The notes beneath the pieces are model-generated. The model ran no database searches. It was not told the origin of the DNA and saw only the letters and a program-made list of their open reading frames with translations. Made by a program: the position numbers and the translations under genes. Positions 17,658-25,126 of a DNA stretch of 64,000 bases are shown here, in pieces. The DNA comes from Luteibacter sp. UNCMF331Sha3.1 (GTDB lineage: Bacteria > Pseudomonadota > Gammaproteobacteria > Xanthomonadales > Rhodanobacteraceae), in contig NZ_FOBU01000002.1 in assembly GCF_900109915.1 (NCBI RefSeq), forward strand, positions 1,071,170-1,135,169, in the 5' to 3' direction. Numbering within the stretch: position 1 is the stretch's first letter; each line of letters starts with the position of its first letter.

Positions 17658-18833
17658 ATGGAATACGACGTCCTCGTCGTCGGCGCGGGAGCGGCGGGCC
17701 TGATGACGGCCATCGTCGCCGGTGGGCGCGGGCGCCGGGTGCTGGTGGTCGACCATGCGAACCGGGCCGGCAAGAAGATCCTGATGTCCGGCGGCGGGCG
17801 CTGCAATTTCACGAACACCGCCACCACGCCGGCGAATTTTCTCTCGGCGAACCCGCATTTCTGCAAGTCGGCGCTGGCGCGCTACACCCCGTGGGATTTC
17901 ATCACCATGGTCGATCGCCACCGGATCGCGTGGCACGAGAAGGCGCCGGGCCAGCTGTTCTGCGACGAGTCGTCCAAACAGATCGTGCGCATGCTGCTCG
18001 ACGAATGCGCCGCCGTCGGCGTGCGCGTGGAGACGAGTTGTCCCGTGTCGCGCCTGCGTGCCGTCACCGATGGCTTCGCCTGCGAAACGCCGCTGGGGCA
18101 CGTGCGCGCCACGTCGCTGGTGGTCGCCACGGGCGGTTTGTCCATCCCCAGCCTCGGCGCGACGGGCTTCGGCTACGAGCTGGCGAAGCAGTTCGGCCAC
18201 GCTGTGCTGCCGCTGCGGGCGGGGCTGGTGCCGCTCACGATGAGCGGCAAGCACCAGGAACGCTTCGAAGGCCTGTCGGGCGTGGCTCTCCCGGTCGAGG
18301 CGCGGGCGAACGGCGCGTCGTTCCGGGAGGCCATGCTGATCACCCACCGCGGCGTCAGCGGACCGGCGATCCTGCAGATCTCGTCGTACTGGGAGCCGGG
18401 CGCGGACCTCCGCGTCGACCTTCTTCCGGGCATCGACGCGGGCGAGGCGCTGCGCGACGGGCGCGCGGAGCGCCCCGCGGCGGAACTCAAGACGGTGCTC
18501 TCCGGCCTGCTGCCGCGGCGCCTCGCGGAGCGTCTCTGCGAGGTATGGCTGCCGAATCGCCCGATGCGCCAGTACCGCGACGCGGAGCTCAACGACATCG
18601 GTGCCCAGCTGGCCGACTGGCCGGTGGTGGCCAGTGGCACGGAGGGCTATCGCACGGCCGAGGTCACCCTCGGCGGCGTCGACACGGACGAGGTGTCGTC
18701 GTCCACGATGATGTCCCGTCGACAGCAGGGCCTGTATTTCGTGGGTGAGGTGCTCGATGTCACCGGCCACCTCGGTGGCTACAACTTCCAATGGGCCTGG
18801 GCCTCCGGTCATGCCGCCGGCCTGGCCGTCTGA
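17658..18833 (+). CDS. HI0933/YhiN-family FAD-dependent oxidoreductase
   Basis: The 391-residue flavoprotein has the N-terminal dinucleotide-binding VGAGAAGLMTAIVA and the family-specific KKILMSGGGRCNFTN block; the C-terminal GQ..YFVGEVLDVTGHLGGYNFQWAWASGHAAG closes the FAD site. Members include BaiN-type and RdsA proteins of poorly known substrate. It is followed after 13 bp by a dehydrogenase gene on the same strand, so an operon is likely. The function beyond a cytoplasmic redox enzyme cannot be stated. Confidence 0.85.
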   Translation: MEYDVLVVGAGAAGLMTAIVAGGRGRRVLVVDHANRAGKKILMSGGGRCNFTNTATTPANFLSANPHFCKSALARYTPWDFITMVDRHRIAWHEKAPGQLFCDESSKQIVRMLLDECAAVGVRVETSCPVSRLRAVTDGFACETPLGHVRATSLVVATGGLSIPSLGATGFGYELAKQFGHAVLPLRAGLVPLTMSGKHQERFEGLSGVALPVEARANGASFREAMLITHRGVSGPAILQISSYWEPGADLRVDLLPGIDAGEALRDGRAERPAAELKTVLSGLLPRRLAERLCEVWLPNRPMRQYRDAELNDIGAQLADWPVVASGTEGYRTAEVTLGGVDTDEVSSSTMMSRRQQGLYFVGEVLDVTGHLGGYNFQWAWASGHAAGLAV

Positions 18834-18846
18834 GCGGAGCAGGATC

Positions 18847-19728
18847 ATGCGTATCGGTTTCATCGGTTTGGGCAGCATGGGTGCCGGCATGGCCGGCAAC
18901 CTCGTCAAGGGTGGCCACGAGGTCACGGTATGGAACCGCTCGCCCGGTGCGGCGCGGCCGCTGGCGGAGCAGGGCGCCAGGGTGGCGGAGAGCGCTACCG
19001 CGGCCGCCTCGGGCGTCGAGGTCCTGCACAGCATGCTCGCCAACGACGCGGCGGTGCGCGATGTGTTCCTGGACGGGGGCGTGCTCGACGCGCTGCCGAA
19101 GGGCGCCGTGCACGTCAACCACGCGACGATCTCGATCGCGCTGGCGCGCGAACTCGTCGAGGCGCACGAGCGTCGCGGTCTCGGCTACGTATCGGCGCCG
19201 GTGTTCGGCCGTCCCGCCGTCGCCGCGGCGGGTGGCCTCAACGTCGTCGCGGCCGGCAAGCCGGATGCCCTGGCGACGGTACAGCCGCTGCTCGCCTTGC
19301 TCGGCGCGAAGGTCTGGCCCATGGGCGACGATCCCATCCGCGCCAGCATCGTCAAGATCGGCGGCAATTTCCTCATCGGCACGGCCATCGAGAGCATGGC
19401 CGAGGCATCGGCGCTCACCCGCGCCCATGGCGTGTCCGCCCGGGAATTCCTCGAGGTGATGGGCGGTTCGCTGTTCTCGTCGCCGGTCTACACGATCTAC
19501 GGGGGGCTGATCGCGGAAGAGAAATACACGCCCGCCGGCTTCAAGATGTCGCTCGGCTTCAAGGACATCGGACTGGCACGCTCCGCCGCCGAGGCGGAAC
19601 GGGTGCCCATGCCGTTCGCCAGCGTCCTGCACGACACGTTGCTGGACGCCATCGGCGCCGGCGACGGCGATCTCGACTGGGCCGGTCTGGCGCGGGTCGC
19701 GGCCGCCCGGGCCCATCTGAAGGATTAG
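18847..19728 (+). CDS. NAD(P)-dependent beta-hydroxyacid dehydrogenase family protein
   Basis: The 293-residue enzyme is of the 3-hydroxyisobutyrate dehydrogenase/GLYR1 type. It has MRIGFIGLGSMGAGMAGNL (Rossmann GxGxxG), the substrate-binding SAPVFGRPAVA segment and the catalytic Lys in IVKIGGNFL. The pattern is closest to the glyoxylate/succinic semialdehyde reductase branch, but the substrate is not proven. AGGA precedes ATG 18847 and the HI0933-type gene ends 13 bp upstream, suggesting co-transcription. Confidence 0.85.
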   Translation: MRIGFIGLGSMGAGMAGNLVKGGHEVTVWNRSPGAARPLAEQGARVAESATAAASGVEVLHSMLANDAAVRDVFLDGGVLDALPKGAVHVNHATISIALARELVEAHERRGLGYVSAPVFGRPAVAAAGGLNVVAAGKPDALATVQPLLALLGAKVWPMGDDPIRASIVKIGGNFLIGTAIESMAEASALTRAHGVSAREFLEVMGGSLFSSPVYTIYGGLIAEEKYTPAGFKMSLGFKDIGLARSAAEAERVPMPFASVLHDTLLDAIGAGDGDLDWAGLARVAAARAHLKD

Positions 19729-19842
19729 GGTCGGAGTTTTCCTGGTGCGTTAAGCGGATTTACGCACGTCTTCACAATCGCTAGCCCGCCGGCTCCGCGA
19801 CAATCGGGCCGCACGCTGTGTGCGGTTCGCAGGATTCACGTC

Positions 19843-20124
19843 ATGACGGCAAGCTGGAAAAAGGTCTACGAAGGTCAGCACGAGGGGCGCAAGGTCGAGG
19901 TCCGCGAGTCGGACGACAACACGTACAAGGTGCTCACCACGCAGACGGTGCACGAGGAAGGCATCGCCTACCAGGACGGGCCGAATTTCGTGCACATCTC
20001 GCCCAGCAGCATCGGCGAGCAGGTCGAGAGCGAAGTGATGGCGCGCAGCACGCTCGAAGAAGCGCTGAAGGAGCTCCACTTTTCGCCGGATACGATCAAG
20101 AGCATCTGCAGCGGACTGGCTTGA
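19843..20124 (+). CDS. Hypothetical small protein (93 aa)
   Basis: I do not recognise this protein. It is a soluble, acidic 93-residue protein without signal peptide or membrane segment; AGGA at 19831-19834 sits 8 bp before the ATG. The N-terminal half is rich in Lys/Glu/Asp strands (KKVYEGQHEGRKVEVRESDD), and the C-terminal half ends in a predicted helix with EEALKELHFSPDTIKSICSG. It is followed after 60 bp by the amidinotransferase-fold gene, separated by an inverted repeat. Coding character (codon use, ribosome site) is good. Confidence 0.7.
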   Translation: MTASWKKVYEGQHEGRKVEVRESDDNTYKVLTTQTVHEEGIAYQDGPNFVHISPSSIGEQVESEVMARSTLEEALKELHFSPDTIKSICSGLA

Positions 20125-20137
20125 CGGACGAGCGCGC

Positions 20138-20195
20138 GTTTCTGCCATGATGGCGCCTCGTTCCCCTGAAGGCGCACTACCTCCATGGCAGAAAC
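20138..20195 (+). promoter_or_regulatory. Inverted repeat enclosing the start codon of the amidinotransferase-fold gene
   Basis: GTTTCTGCCATG at 20138-20149 is exactly complementary to CATGGCAGAAAC at 20184-20195, and the second arm contains the start codon ATG 20185-20187. In the loop, GGCGC at 20152-20156 can also pair weakly with GCGC near 20171. In RNA this would hide the start codon in a stem; in DNA it could be an operator. Neither role is shown. Confidence 0.45.
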
Positions 20196-21042
20196 GATGT
20201 CCCCGACGATAGAGCGCACCGTTCCGCGCATCCTGATGTGCGCGCCCACGTTCTTCGAGGTCGACTACGTCATCAATCCCTGGATGGATGGCCATGTGCA
20301 CGACACCTCGAGCGAGCGGTCGGGGCGGCAGTGGGATGCGCTGAAGGACACCGTCTCCCGGCATGCCGACGTCGTGGTGCAGACGCCCGTGCAGGGGCTG
20401 CCGGACATGACGTTCTGCGCGAACGCCGGGCTCGTGTTCGGCAACACGTTCGTCCCCAGTCGTTTCCGCCACGCGCAGCGCCGGGGCGAAGAAGCGCCCG
20501 ATCGGGCCTGGTTCGCGCATCACGGTTTCGACATCGTCGATCTTCCCGACGGCATGCTCTTCGAGGGCGCGGGTGACGCTCTTTTCGATCGCGGCGTCGC
20601 GCGTCGCCTGTGGCTGGGTCACGGTCACCGATCCGACGTCGCGGCCGGCCCCGCGCTGGCGCGCCTGCTCGACGTGGAGGTGCTGCCGCTGACGCTCGTG
20701 GATCCGCGCTACTACCATCTGGACACGTGTTTCTGCCCGCTGCCCGATGGCTACACGCTGTACTTTCCCGACGCGTTCGACGCGGCATCCCTCGATCGCA
20801 TCGAGCAACACGTGGCGCCGGCCCTGCGTATCGCGGTGGACGCGCACGACGCGGCATCCTTCGCGTGCAACGCGGTGAGCACGGGGCGCGTGGTGATCCT
20901 CAACCGCGCCAGCGGTGATCTTCGCGCGCGCCTCGAGGCGGCGGGATTCATGGTCATCGAAGTCGCCCTGGACGAATTCATGAAGGCCGGCGGCGCGGCG
21001 AAGTGCCTGACCCTGCGGCTGGATGAGCTGACGAACGGATAG
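20185..21042 (+). CDS. Amidinotransferase/dimethylargininase-fold hydrolase
   Basis: The 285-residue protein is of the guanidino-group-modifying enzyme superfamily (arginine deiminase, DDAH, amidinotransferases). Active-site blocks are visible: DMTFCANAGLVFGN, FEGAGDALFD (Glu/Asp), YYHLDTCFCPLPDG (catalytic His), ACNAVSTG, and a C-terminal GGAAKCLTLRLDEL with the nucleophilic Cys. This arrangement is typical of DDAH-like hydrolases that release amines or ammonia from arginine-type substrates. The exact substrate is not determined. The start lies in an inverted repeat and there is no clear Shine-Dalgarno sequence, so translation may be controlled. Confidence 0.8.
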   Translation: MAETMSPTIERTVPRILMCAPTFFEVDYVINPWMDGHVHDTSSERSGRQWDALKDTVSRHADVVVQTPVQGLPDMTFCANAGLVFGNTFVPSRFRHAQRRGEEAPDRAWFAHHGFDIVDLPDGMLFEGAGDALFDRGVARRLWLGHGHRSDVAAGPALARLLDVEVLPLTLVDPRYYHLDTCFCPLPDGYTLYFPDAFDAASLDRIEQHVAPALRIAVDAHDAASFACNAVSTGRVVILNRASGDLRARLEAAGFMVIEVALDEFMKAGGAAKCLTLRLDELTNG

Positions 21043-21064
21043 CTGGCGGCCTGGCTACCTTCGG

Positions 21065-21153
21065 GCGGGAGCCAGCCTGCTGGCGATGGTTGCTCGCGAT
21101 GAAGCCACCGGCCGCCGGGTGGGAGCACCCTTCGCGCGCGAGCGCGCTCCCAC
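21065..21153. repeat. Palindromic repeat with unlike arms, type C/B, with insertion
   Basis: The left part is GCGGGAGCCAGCCTGCTGGCGA (type C arm) followed by TGGTTGCTCGCGA. The right part is AGCACCCTTCGCGCGCG and AGCGCGCTCCCAC (type B arm). About 20 extra bases separate them. The two arms cannot pair in their inner parts. It sits 22 bp after the amidinotransferase-fold stop, before the convergent yaiI. Confidence 0.7.
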
Positions 21154-21159
21154 GGAAAG

Positions 21160-21609
21160 CTACGACCGCCGCCGCGCGAGCCACTTGTCGAGCTCGTTGG
21201 CGAAGGCCTGGCGGTCGCGCGGATGCATCGCCGCGGGGCCGCCGGTGTCCACGCCGGCCCCGCGCAGTTCCTCCATGAAGTTGCGCATCGACAGGCGTGC
21301 GGCGATGGTGTCCTTCGTGAACATCTCGCCGCGCGGGTGCAGCGCCAGCGCGCCCTTTTCGATGGCGAACGACGCCAGCGGAATGTCCTGGGTGACGACG
21401 AGGTCGCCCGGCTCGACGCGGCGCACGATCTCGTCGTCGGCCACGTCGAAACCGCCCGGCACCTGCAGCGCGCGGATGAAGCGCGACGGGGGCGTCCGGA
21501 TCCACTGGTTGGCCACGAGGGTCACCTCTACCTGCTCGCGGTCGGCGGCACGGAAGAGGATGTCCTTGATGACGTTGGGACAGGCGTCGGCGTCGACCCA
21601 GATGCGCAT
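21160..21609 (-). CDS. yaiI: YaiI/YqxD family protein (UPF0178, DUF188)
   Basis: This 149-residue protein has the family N-terminus [22 protein letters not shown], followed by [20 protein letters not shown] and [14 protein letters not shown]. The conserved acidic residues and fold resemble PIN/NYN-type nucleases, so a nuclease role has been proposed for the family, but it is unproven. It starts 4 bp after the stop of the phzF-like gene, so it is the second gene of that operon. Confidence 0.88.
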   Translation of the reverse strand: MRIWVDADACPNVIKDILFRAADREQVEVTLVANQWIRTPPSRFIRALQVPGGFDVADDEIVRRVEPGDLVVTQDIPLASFAIEKGALALHPRGEMFTKDTIAARLSMRNFMEELRGAGVDTGGPAAMHPRDRQAFANELDKWLARRRS

Positions 21610-21613
21610 GGCG

Positions 21614-22489
21614 TCAGGCGTCCTGCCAGTCCACGTGGCCGTCGACGATCGTGTTGGTGCGGCCGCCCACCCAGACGGCGTCGCCGTCGATGCGGATGAT
21701 GATGCGCGCGTCGTGGCCGACTTCCCGGCCCTGGCTCACCACGTAGCCGCGTGCGAGCGTCCCGCTCGTGTCGCGCTGGGCGATGTAGGCGGCGATCAGG
21801 CCGTTGGCGGCGCCCGATGCGGGGTCCTCGACGATGCCGACGCCGGCCGGGAAGGCGCGAACCGCCAGACCGTCGGCGGAGCGCGCGAAGATGCACAGCC
21901 CGAGGGTATCCGTGGCCATGGCGAGCGCGCGGATCGCCGCGTGGTCCGGTTGCCAGCTGCGCAGGGCCGCCTCGTCGGCGAATTCGGCGATCCACCAGCG
22001 GCGCCCGCCCTCGACGCAGGCCGGCGGCAGCAGGCCCGGCTTCACGCCGTAGAGCACGGCGGACAGCGTCTCGCCGCCGCGCGATGCGTCGCTCACGATG
22101 CGCGCCTTGGGCGACTGCACGAAGAGCTCGCGCGCTGTGCCGTCTCCCTCGACCCGGATCGGCAGCACGCCGGCGCCGCATTCCTGCCACACGATACCGG
22201 CGGCGTCCGGGCGGACCATGCCCGCGTCGAGCGCCGCGTGCGCGCTGCCGATGGTCGGGTGACCGGCGAACGGAATCTCCTTGGTGGGCGTGAAGATACG
22301 CGCGCGGTAATCGGCGCCTTCCGCTCTGGACGGCAGCAGGAAGGTGGTCTCGACGAGGTTGGTCCAGTGGGCGAAGCGTTGCATGCGCTCGTCCGACCAG
22401 CCGTCGGCGTCGATGACGACACCGAGCGGGTTGCCGCCACCATGACGGGCGGCGAAGACGTCGAGCTGCTTGTAGCGGATGAGGGGCAT
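21614..22489 (-). CDS. PhzF-family isomerase/epimerase-like protein
   Basis: The 291-residue protein has the two-domain diaminopimelate-epimerase fold. Marks are [18 protein letters not shown], a catalytic-Glu region ([10 protein letters not shown]), [18 protein letters not shown] and [17 protein letters not shown]. PhzF itself acts in phenazine synthesis, but most chromosomal homologues are of unknown substrate, and no phenazine genes are nearby. ATG 22489 matches the family N-terminus ([12 protein letters not shown]); ATG 22519 is an alternative. It is divergent from the rhomboid gene. Confidence 0.88.
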   Translation of the reverse strand: MPLIRYKQLDVFAARHGGGNPLGVVIDADGWSDERMQRFAHWTNLVETTFLLPSRAEGADYRARIFTPTKEIPFAGHPTIGSAHAALDAGMVRPDAAGIVWQECGAGVLPIRVEGDGTARELFVQSPKARIVSDASRGGETLSAVLYGVKPGLLPPACVEGGRRWWIAEFADEAALRSWQPDHAAIRALAMATDTLGLCIFARSADGLAVRAFPAGVGIVEDPASGAANGLIAAYIAQRDTSGTLARGYVVSQGREVGHDARIIIRIDGDAVWVGGRTNTIVDGHVDWQDA

Positions 22490-22626
22490 CGGGGGGAACC
22501 GGGGCGGGGAGACCGCCATGATAGCCGTCCGCGGCCGGCGGGGCAGGACCGTGCGGCATTCGACATCGGCGCGCGATCCCGCCAAGATGCGCGCTGGCAA
22601 GAGCGATAAGGACGCTGTTTCAACGC

Positions 22627-23229
22627 ATGATCACGCTGCTCATCATCCTCGTGACCTGTGTGGTCTCGATCGTCGCCTTCCGTAACCAGCGCCTGCTGGA
22701 CGACCTCATCCTCTGGCCCCCGGCGCTCACCCGCAGCCGCGAGTACTACCGCCTGGTCTCGTATGGACTGGTGCATGCCGACGGCGGGCACCTGTTCTTC
22801 AACATGTTCTCGCTGTATTTCGCCGGCCGGATCATGGAGCAGTTCTTCACCGCCGCGATGGGTCCGCTGGGTTTCCTGACGTTCTACATCGGCGCGCTGG
22901 TGTTCTCGATCCTGCCGTCTTACCTGGCCAACCGCCGGAACGCGGGCTATCGCAGCCTCGGCGCGTCGGGCGCGGTGTCGGCCATCCTCTTCGCCTTCAT
23001 CCTGCTGGCACCGTGGGCGCGCATCTACCTCATCGTCATCCCGATGCCGGCGATCCTCTACGCCGTGCTTTTCGTGGTGTATTCGATCTACATGGACAAG
23101 CGCGGCGGCGACAACGTCAACCACAGCGCGCATCTGTGGGGTGCGCTCTATGGCGTGCTCGTCACCATCGCACTGCGGCCCGCGGTGCTAGGCAATTTCC
23201 TCGCTTCGTTGTCCTCGCCGCAGTTCTGA
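22627..23229 (+). CDS. Rhomboid-family intramembrane serine protease
   Basis: The 200-residue inner-membrane protein has about six hydrophobic segments. Catalytic features are complete: HLFFNMFSLYF (oxyanion Asn and His), GASGAVSAILFAF (nucleophilic Ser) and NHSAHLWGALYG (catalytic His). It lacks the extra cytoplasmic domain of GlpG. It would cleave membrane proteins within their transmembrane helices; substrates are unknown. It appears monocistronic. Confidence 0.92.
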   Translation: MITLLIILVTCVVSIVAFRNQRLLDDLILWPPALTRSREYYRLVSYGLVHADGGHLFFNMFSLYFAGRIMEQFFTAAMGPLGFLTFYIGALVFSILPSYLANRRNAGYRSLGASGAVSAILFAFILLAPWARIYLIVIPMPAILYAVLFVVYSIYMDKRGGDNVNHSAHLWGALYGVLVTIALRPAVLGNFLASLSSPQF

Positions 23230-23399
23230 GCACGCGGAAACTGAATCCCTGCAACGTCCGCATGTGACTTCGGGCCGCAGCTGTTACATCATGCGTGCCG
23301 TCCGGAACGAAAAGCTGTCGATTCGATGACGTCCGGCATGAACGCGACTTCCCGGGTGGGGTGGTTCGCGTCGCCTACTACCGCATGAGGAATGAACGC

Positions 23400-24320
23400 A
23401 TGGCTACGACCCGAAAGTCCGCCGCGAAGAAGTCCGCGGCACGCAAGACGGCCACGAAGAAGACCGCCGCCACGAAGGCGACCCGCAAGAGCGCCGCACG
23501 TCCGGCGGCGAAGCGGGCGTCCGCGAAGAAAGGCACTGCTCGCAAGGTCGCCGTGAAGAAGACGGTGGCGAAGAAGTCGGTCGCGAAGAAGACGGCGAAA
23601 AAGGCCGCCGTGAAGAAAACCGCGGCGCGGAAGCCGGTCGTGAAGAAGTCGACGGCGAAGAAGTCGACGGCAAAGAAGTCAGCCGTGAAGAAGTCCGCCG
23701 CGAAGAAGTCGTCCGCGCGCAAGGTGACGGCGGGAAAGACCTCGGCACGCAAGAGCCCGACGCGGGCATCCGCGACGCGCAAGGCCGTCGCGAAGAAGGT
23801 GGTGGCGAAGAAAGCCGCGCCGCGCAAGGCCGCCGCGACGAAGGCGCCCGCACGCAAGACCGCCGCCACGAGCGCACCACGGAAGGCCGCCGCCAGGGCG
23901 CCGGCACGCAAGGTCGCCGCGACGCGGACGGTCGACACCAGGCCCGTCGCGCGCAAGCCGGCCCCGCGAAAGGTGGCGGCGACAGTGACGAGCGCGCCGC
24001 CGCTCGCAGCGAAGCCGAAGCCGCGCGCGACGCCGAAGCCGCGTCCCAGGGCGACACCCGCCGCGCCCGCGGCGAACGACGAAGCGGTGCAGCACATCAG
24101 CCAGGAAGAAGCCGTCGCGCACATCCAGGCGTTGCTCGACGCCAAGCGCGAACGTGATCGCCAGCCGCCGTCGTGGCCGTCGGGCGAGCAGCACGCGGCC
24201 GGTTCCGTCGACAACGGTCCGGTGAGCGGCACGAATCCCACCGCCAAGGTGCCGTCGCCGGAGGCGAATCTGCCGAACCTGTCGCACGAACGCGGTGACC
24301 AGCAGAAAAGCAAAGGCTGA
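23400..24320 (+). CDS. Lysine/alanine-rich histone H1-like protein
   Basis: This 306-residue protein is dominated over about residues 4-200 by short KK(S/T)xxK and ARK repeats, giving a very basic tail like eukaryotic histone H1 C-termini, AlgP and other bacterial H1-like proteins. The region after about residue 200 is Pro/Ala/Arg-rich. A neutral C-terminal part (from about 225) contains HISQEEAVAHIQALLDAKRE, which looks like a small helix, and a Gly/Asn/Ser-rich end. It probably binds DNA non-specifically and compacts the nucleoid. GAGG at 23387-23390 precedes the ATG. A strong terminator follows. Confidence 0.85.
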   Translation: MATTRKSAAKKSAARKTATKKTAATKATRKSAARPAAKRASAKKGTARKVAVKKTVAKKSVAKKTAKKAAVKKTAARKPVVKKSTAKKSTAKKSAVKKSAAKKSSARKVTAGKTSARKSPTRASATRKAVAKKVVAKKAAPRKAAATKAPARKTAATSAPRKAAARAPARKVAATRTVDTRPVARKPAPRKVAATVTSAPPLAAKPKPRATPKPRPRATPAAPAANDEAVQHISQEEAVAHIQALLDAKRERDRQPPSWPSGEQHAAGSVDNGPVSGTNPTAKVPSPEANLPNLSHERGDQQKSKG

Positions 24321-24340
24321 CGCGAAAGCTGAATGAAAGA

Positions 24341-24371
24341 AGAGGGCCGCCACGCGCGGCCCTCTTTTTTT
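24341..24371 (+). terminator. Rho-independent terminator of the H1-like gene
   Basis: The stem AGAGGGCCGC / GCGGCCCTCT (10 bp, loop CACGC) is followed by seven T (24365-24371), 20 bp after the stop codon. It is the clearest intrinsic terminator on the plus strand in the window. Confidence 0.92.
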
Positions 24372-24429
24372 AGCGGCCATTCAATCGGGCGGGCGCAGTG
24401 TCCGGGTCGTCCCCACGGAGATCGCCCCC

Positions 24430-25020
24430 ATGCGTCGAGCGCGTGCACTGTTGCTGGTGCTGGCCGGTTGTCTGCCGCTGGCCGGCTGTTATTACGATCC
24501 GGGTTACGGCTACGTGCGCAACGGCACGGGCGGCGACGCTTACTACGGCGAAGAGACCACTGTCGTGTCGCCGGGTTATGCGCCGGGCTATTACGGTGGT
24601 TATGGTGGTTACGGTCCGGGCTACACCAGTCTCTCGGTCGGTACCGTGTGGTACGACGGGTACGACGGCCGGCGTTATGACCGCGATCGCAACTGGCGTG
24701 GCACGCCGCGCGGCGATTGGCACGACCGGCGTCCCGGCAACTGGCAGGGCGACCGTCGACCGCCGCCGGGCGGCTGGCATCGTGGCGATCGCGACAACGA
24801 CCGGAACGACCATCGACCGCCGTCGCGCCAGTGGCAGCGCGATGGCGACCGTCCGCGCGGCGGCAACTGGAACCGCGGCGGCGACCGCGCGCAGGGCGGC
24901 AACTGGAATCGTGGCGGCGACCATCGTCCGCCGCCGTCCGCCGGTGCCCGGCCGACACCGTCGCAGCGCCAGTCCGGCGCGGGCCGGGATCGCAGCCGGT
25001 TCCGCAGCACCACCGACTGA
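24430..25020 (+). CDS. Gly/Tyr/Arg-rich lipoprotein
   Basis: The 196-residue precursor has a lipoprotein signal ending LPLAGC (Cys about residue 20), so it is probably lipid-anchored in the envelope. The mature part begins with Tyr/Gly-rich repeats (YYDPGYGYV, YYGGYGGYGPGY) and continues as an Arg/Asp/Trp/Gly-rich low-complexity region with repeated GGNWNRGGDR. No enzymatic domain is visible. Such proteins are common but uncharacterised in xanthomonads. It stands alone between the H1-like gene terminator and comEC. Confidence 0.75.
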   Translation: MRRARALLLVLAGCLPLAGCYYDPGYGYVRNGTGGDAYYGEETTVVSPGYAPGYYGGYGGYGPGYTSLSVGTVWYDGYDGRRYDRDRNWRGTPRGDWHDRRPGNWQGDRRPPPGGWHRGDRDNDRNDHRPPSRQWQRDGDRPRGGNWNRGGDRAQGGNWNRGGDHRPPPSAGARPTPSQRQSGAGRDRSRFRSTTD

Positions 25021-25126
25021 GATATCGCGCGCCGACATGTAATCGGCACGGGCTGACGACGCGGCGCGGTCCCGGCGGAAGGCGGAGAATCGTAGCCTCG
25101 ACGTTCCTCACGTCGACGCCGGAATC

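Noticed and set aside
21614-22489. Phenazine biosynthesis cluster based on the PhzF-like gene
   Set aside because: No other phz gene is in the window; most chromosomal PhzF-like proteins have nothing to do with phenazine.
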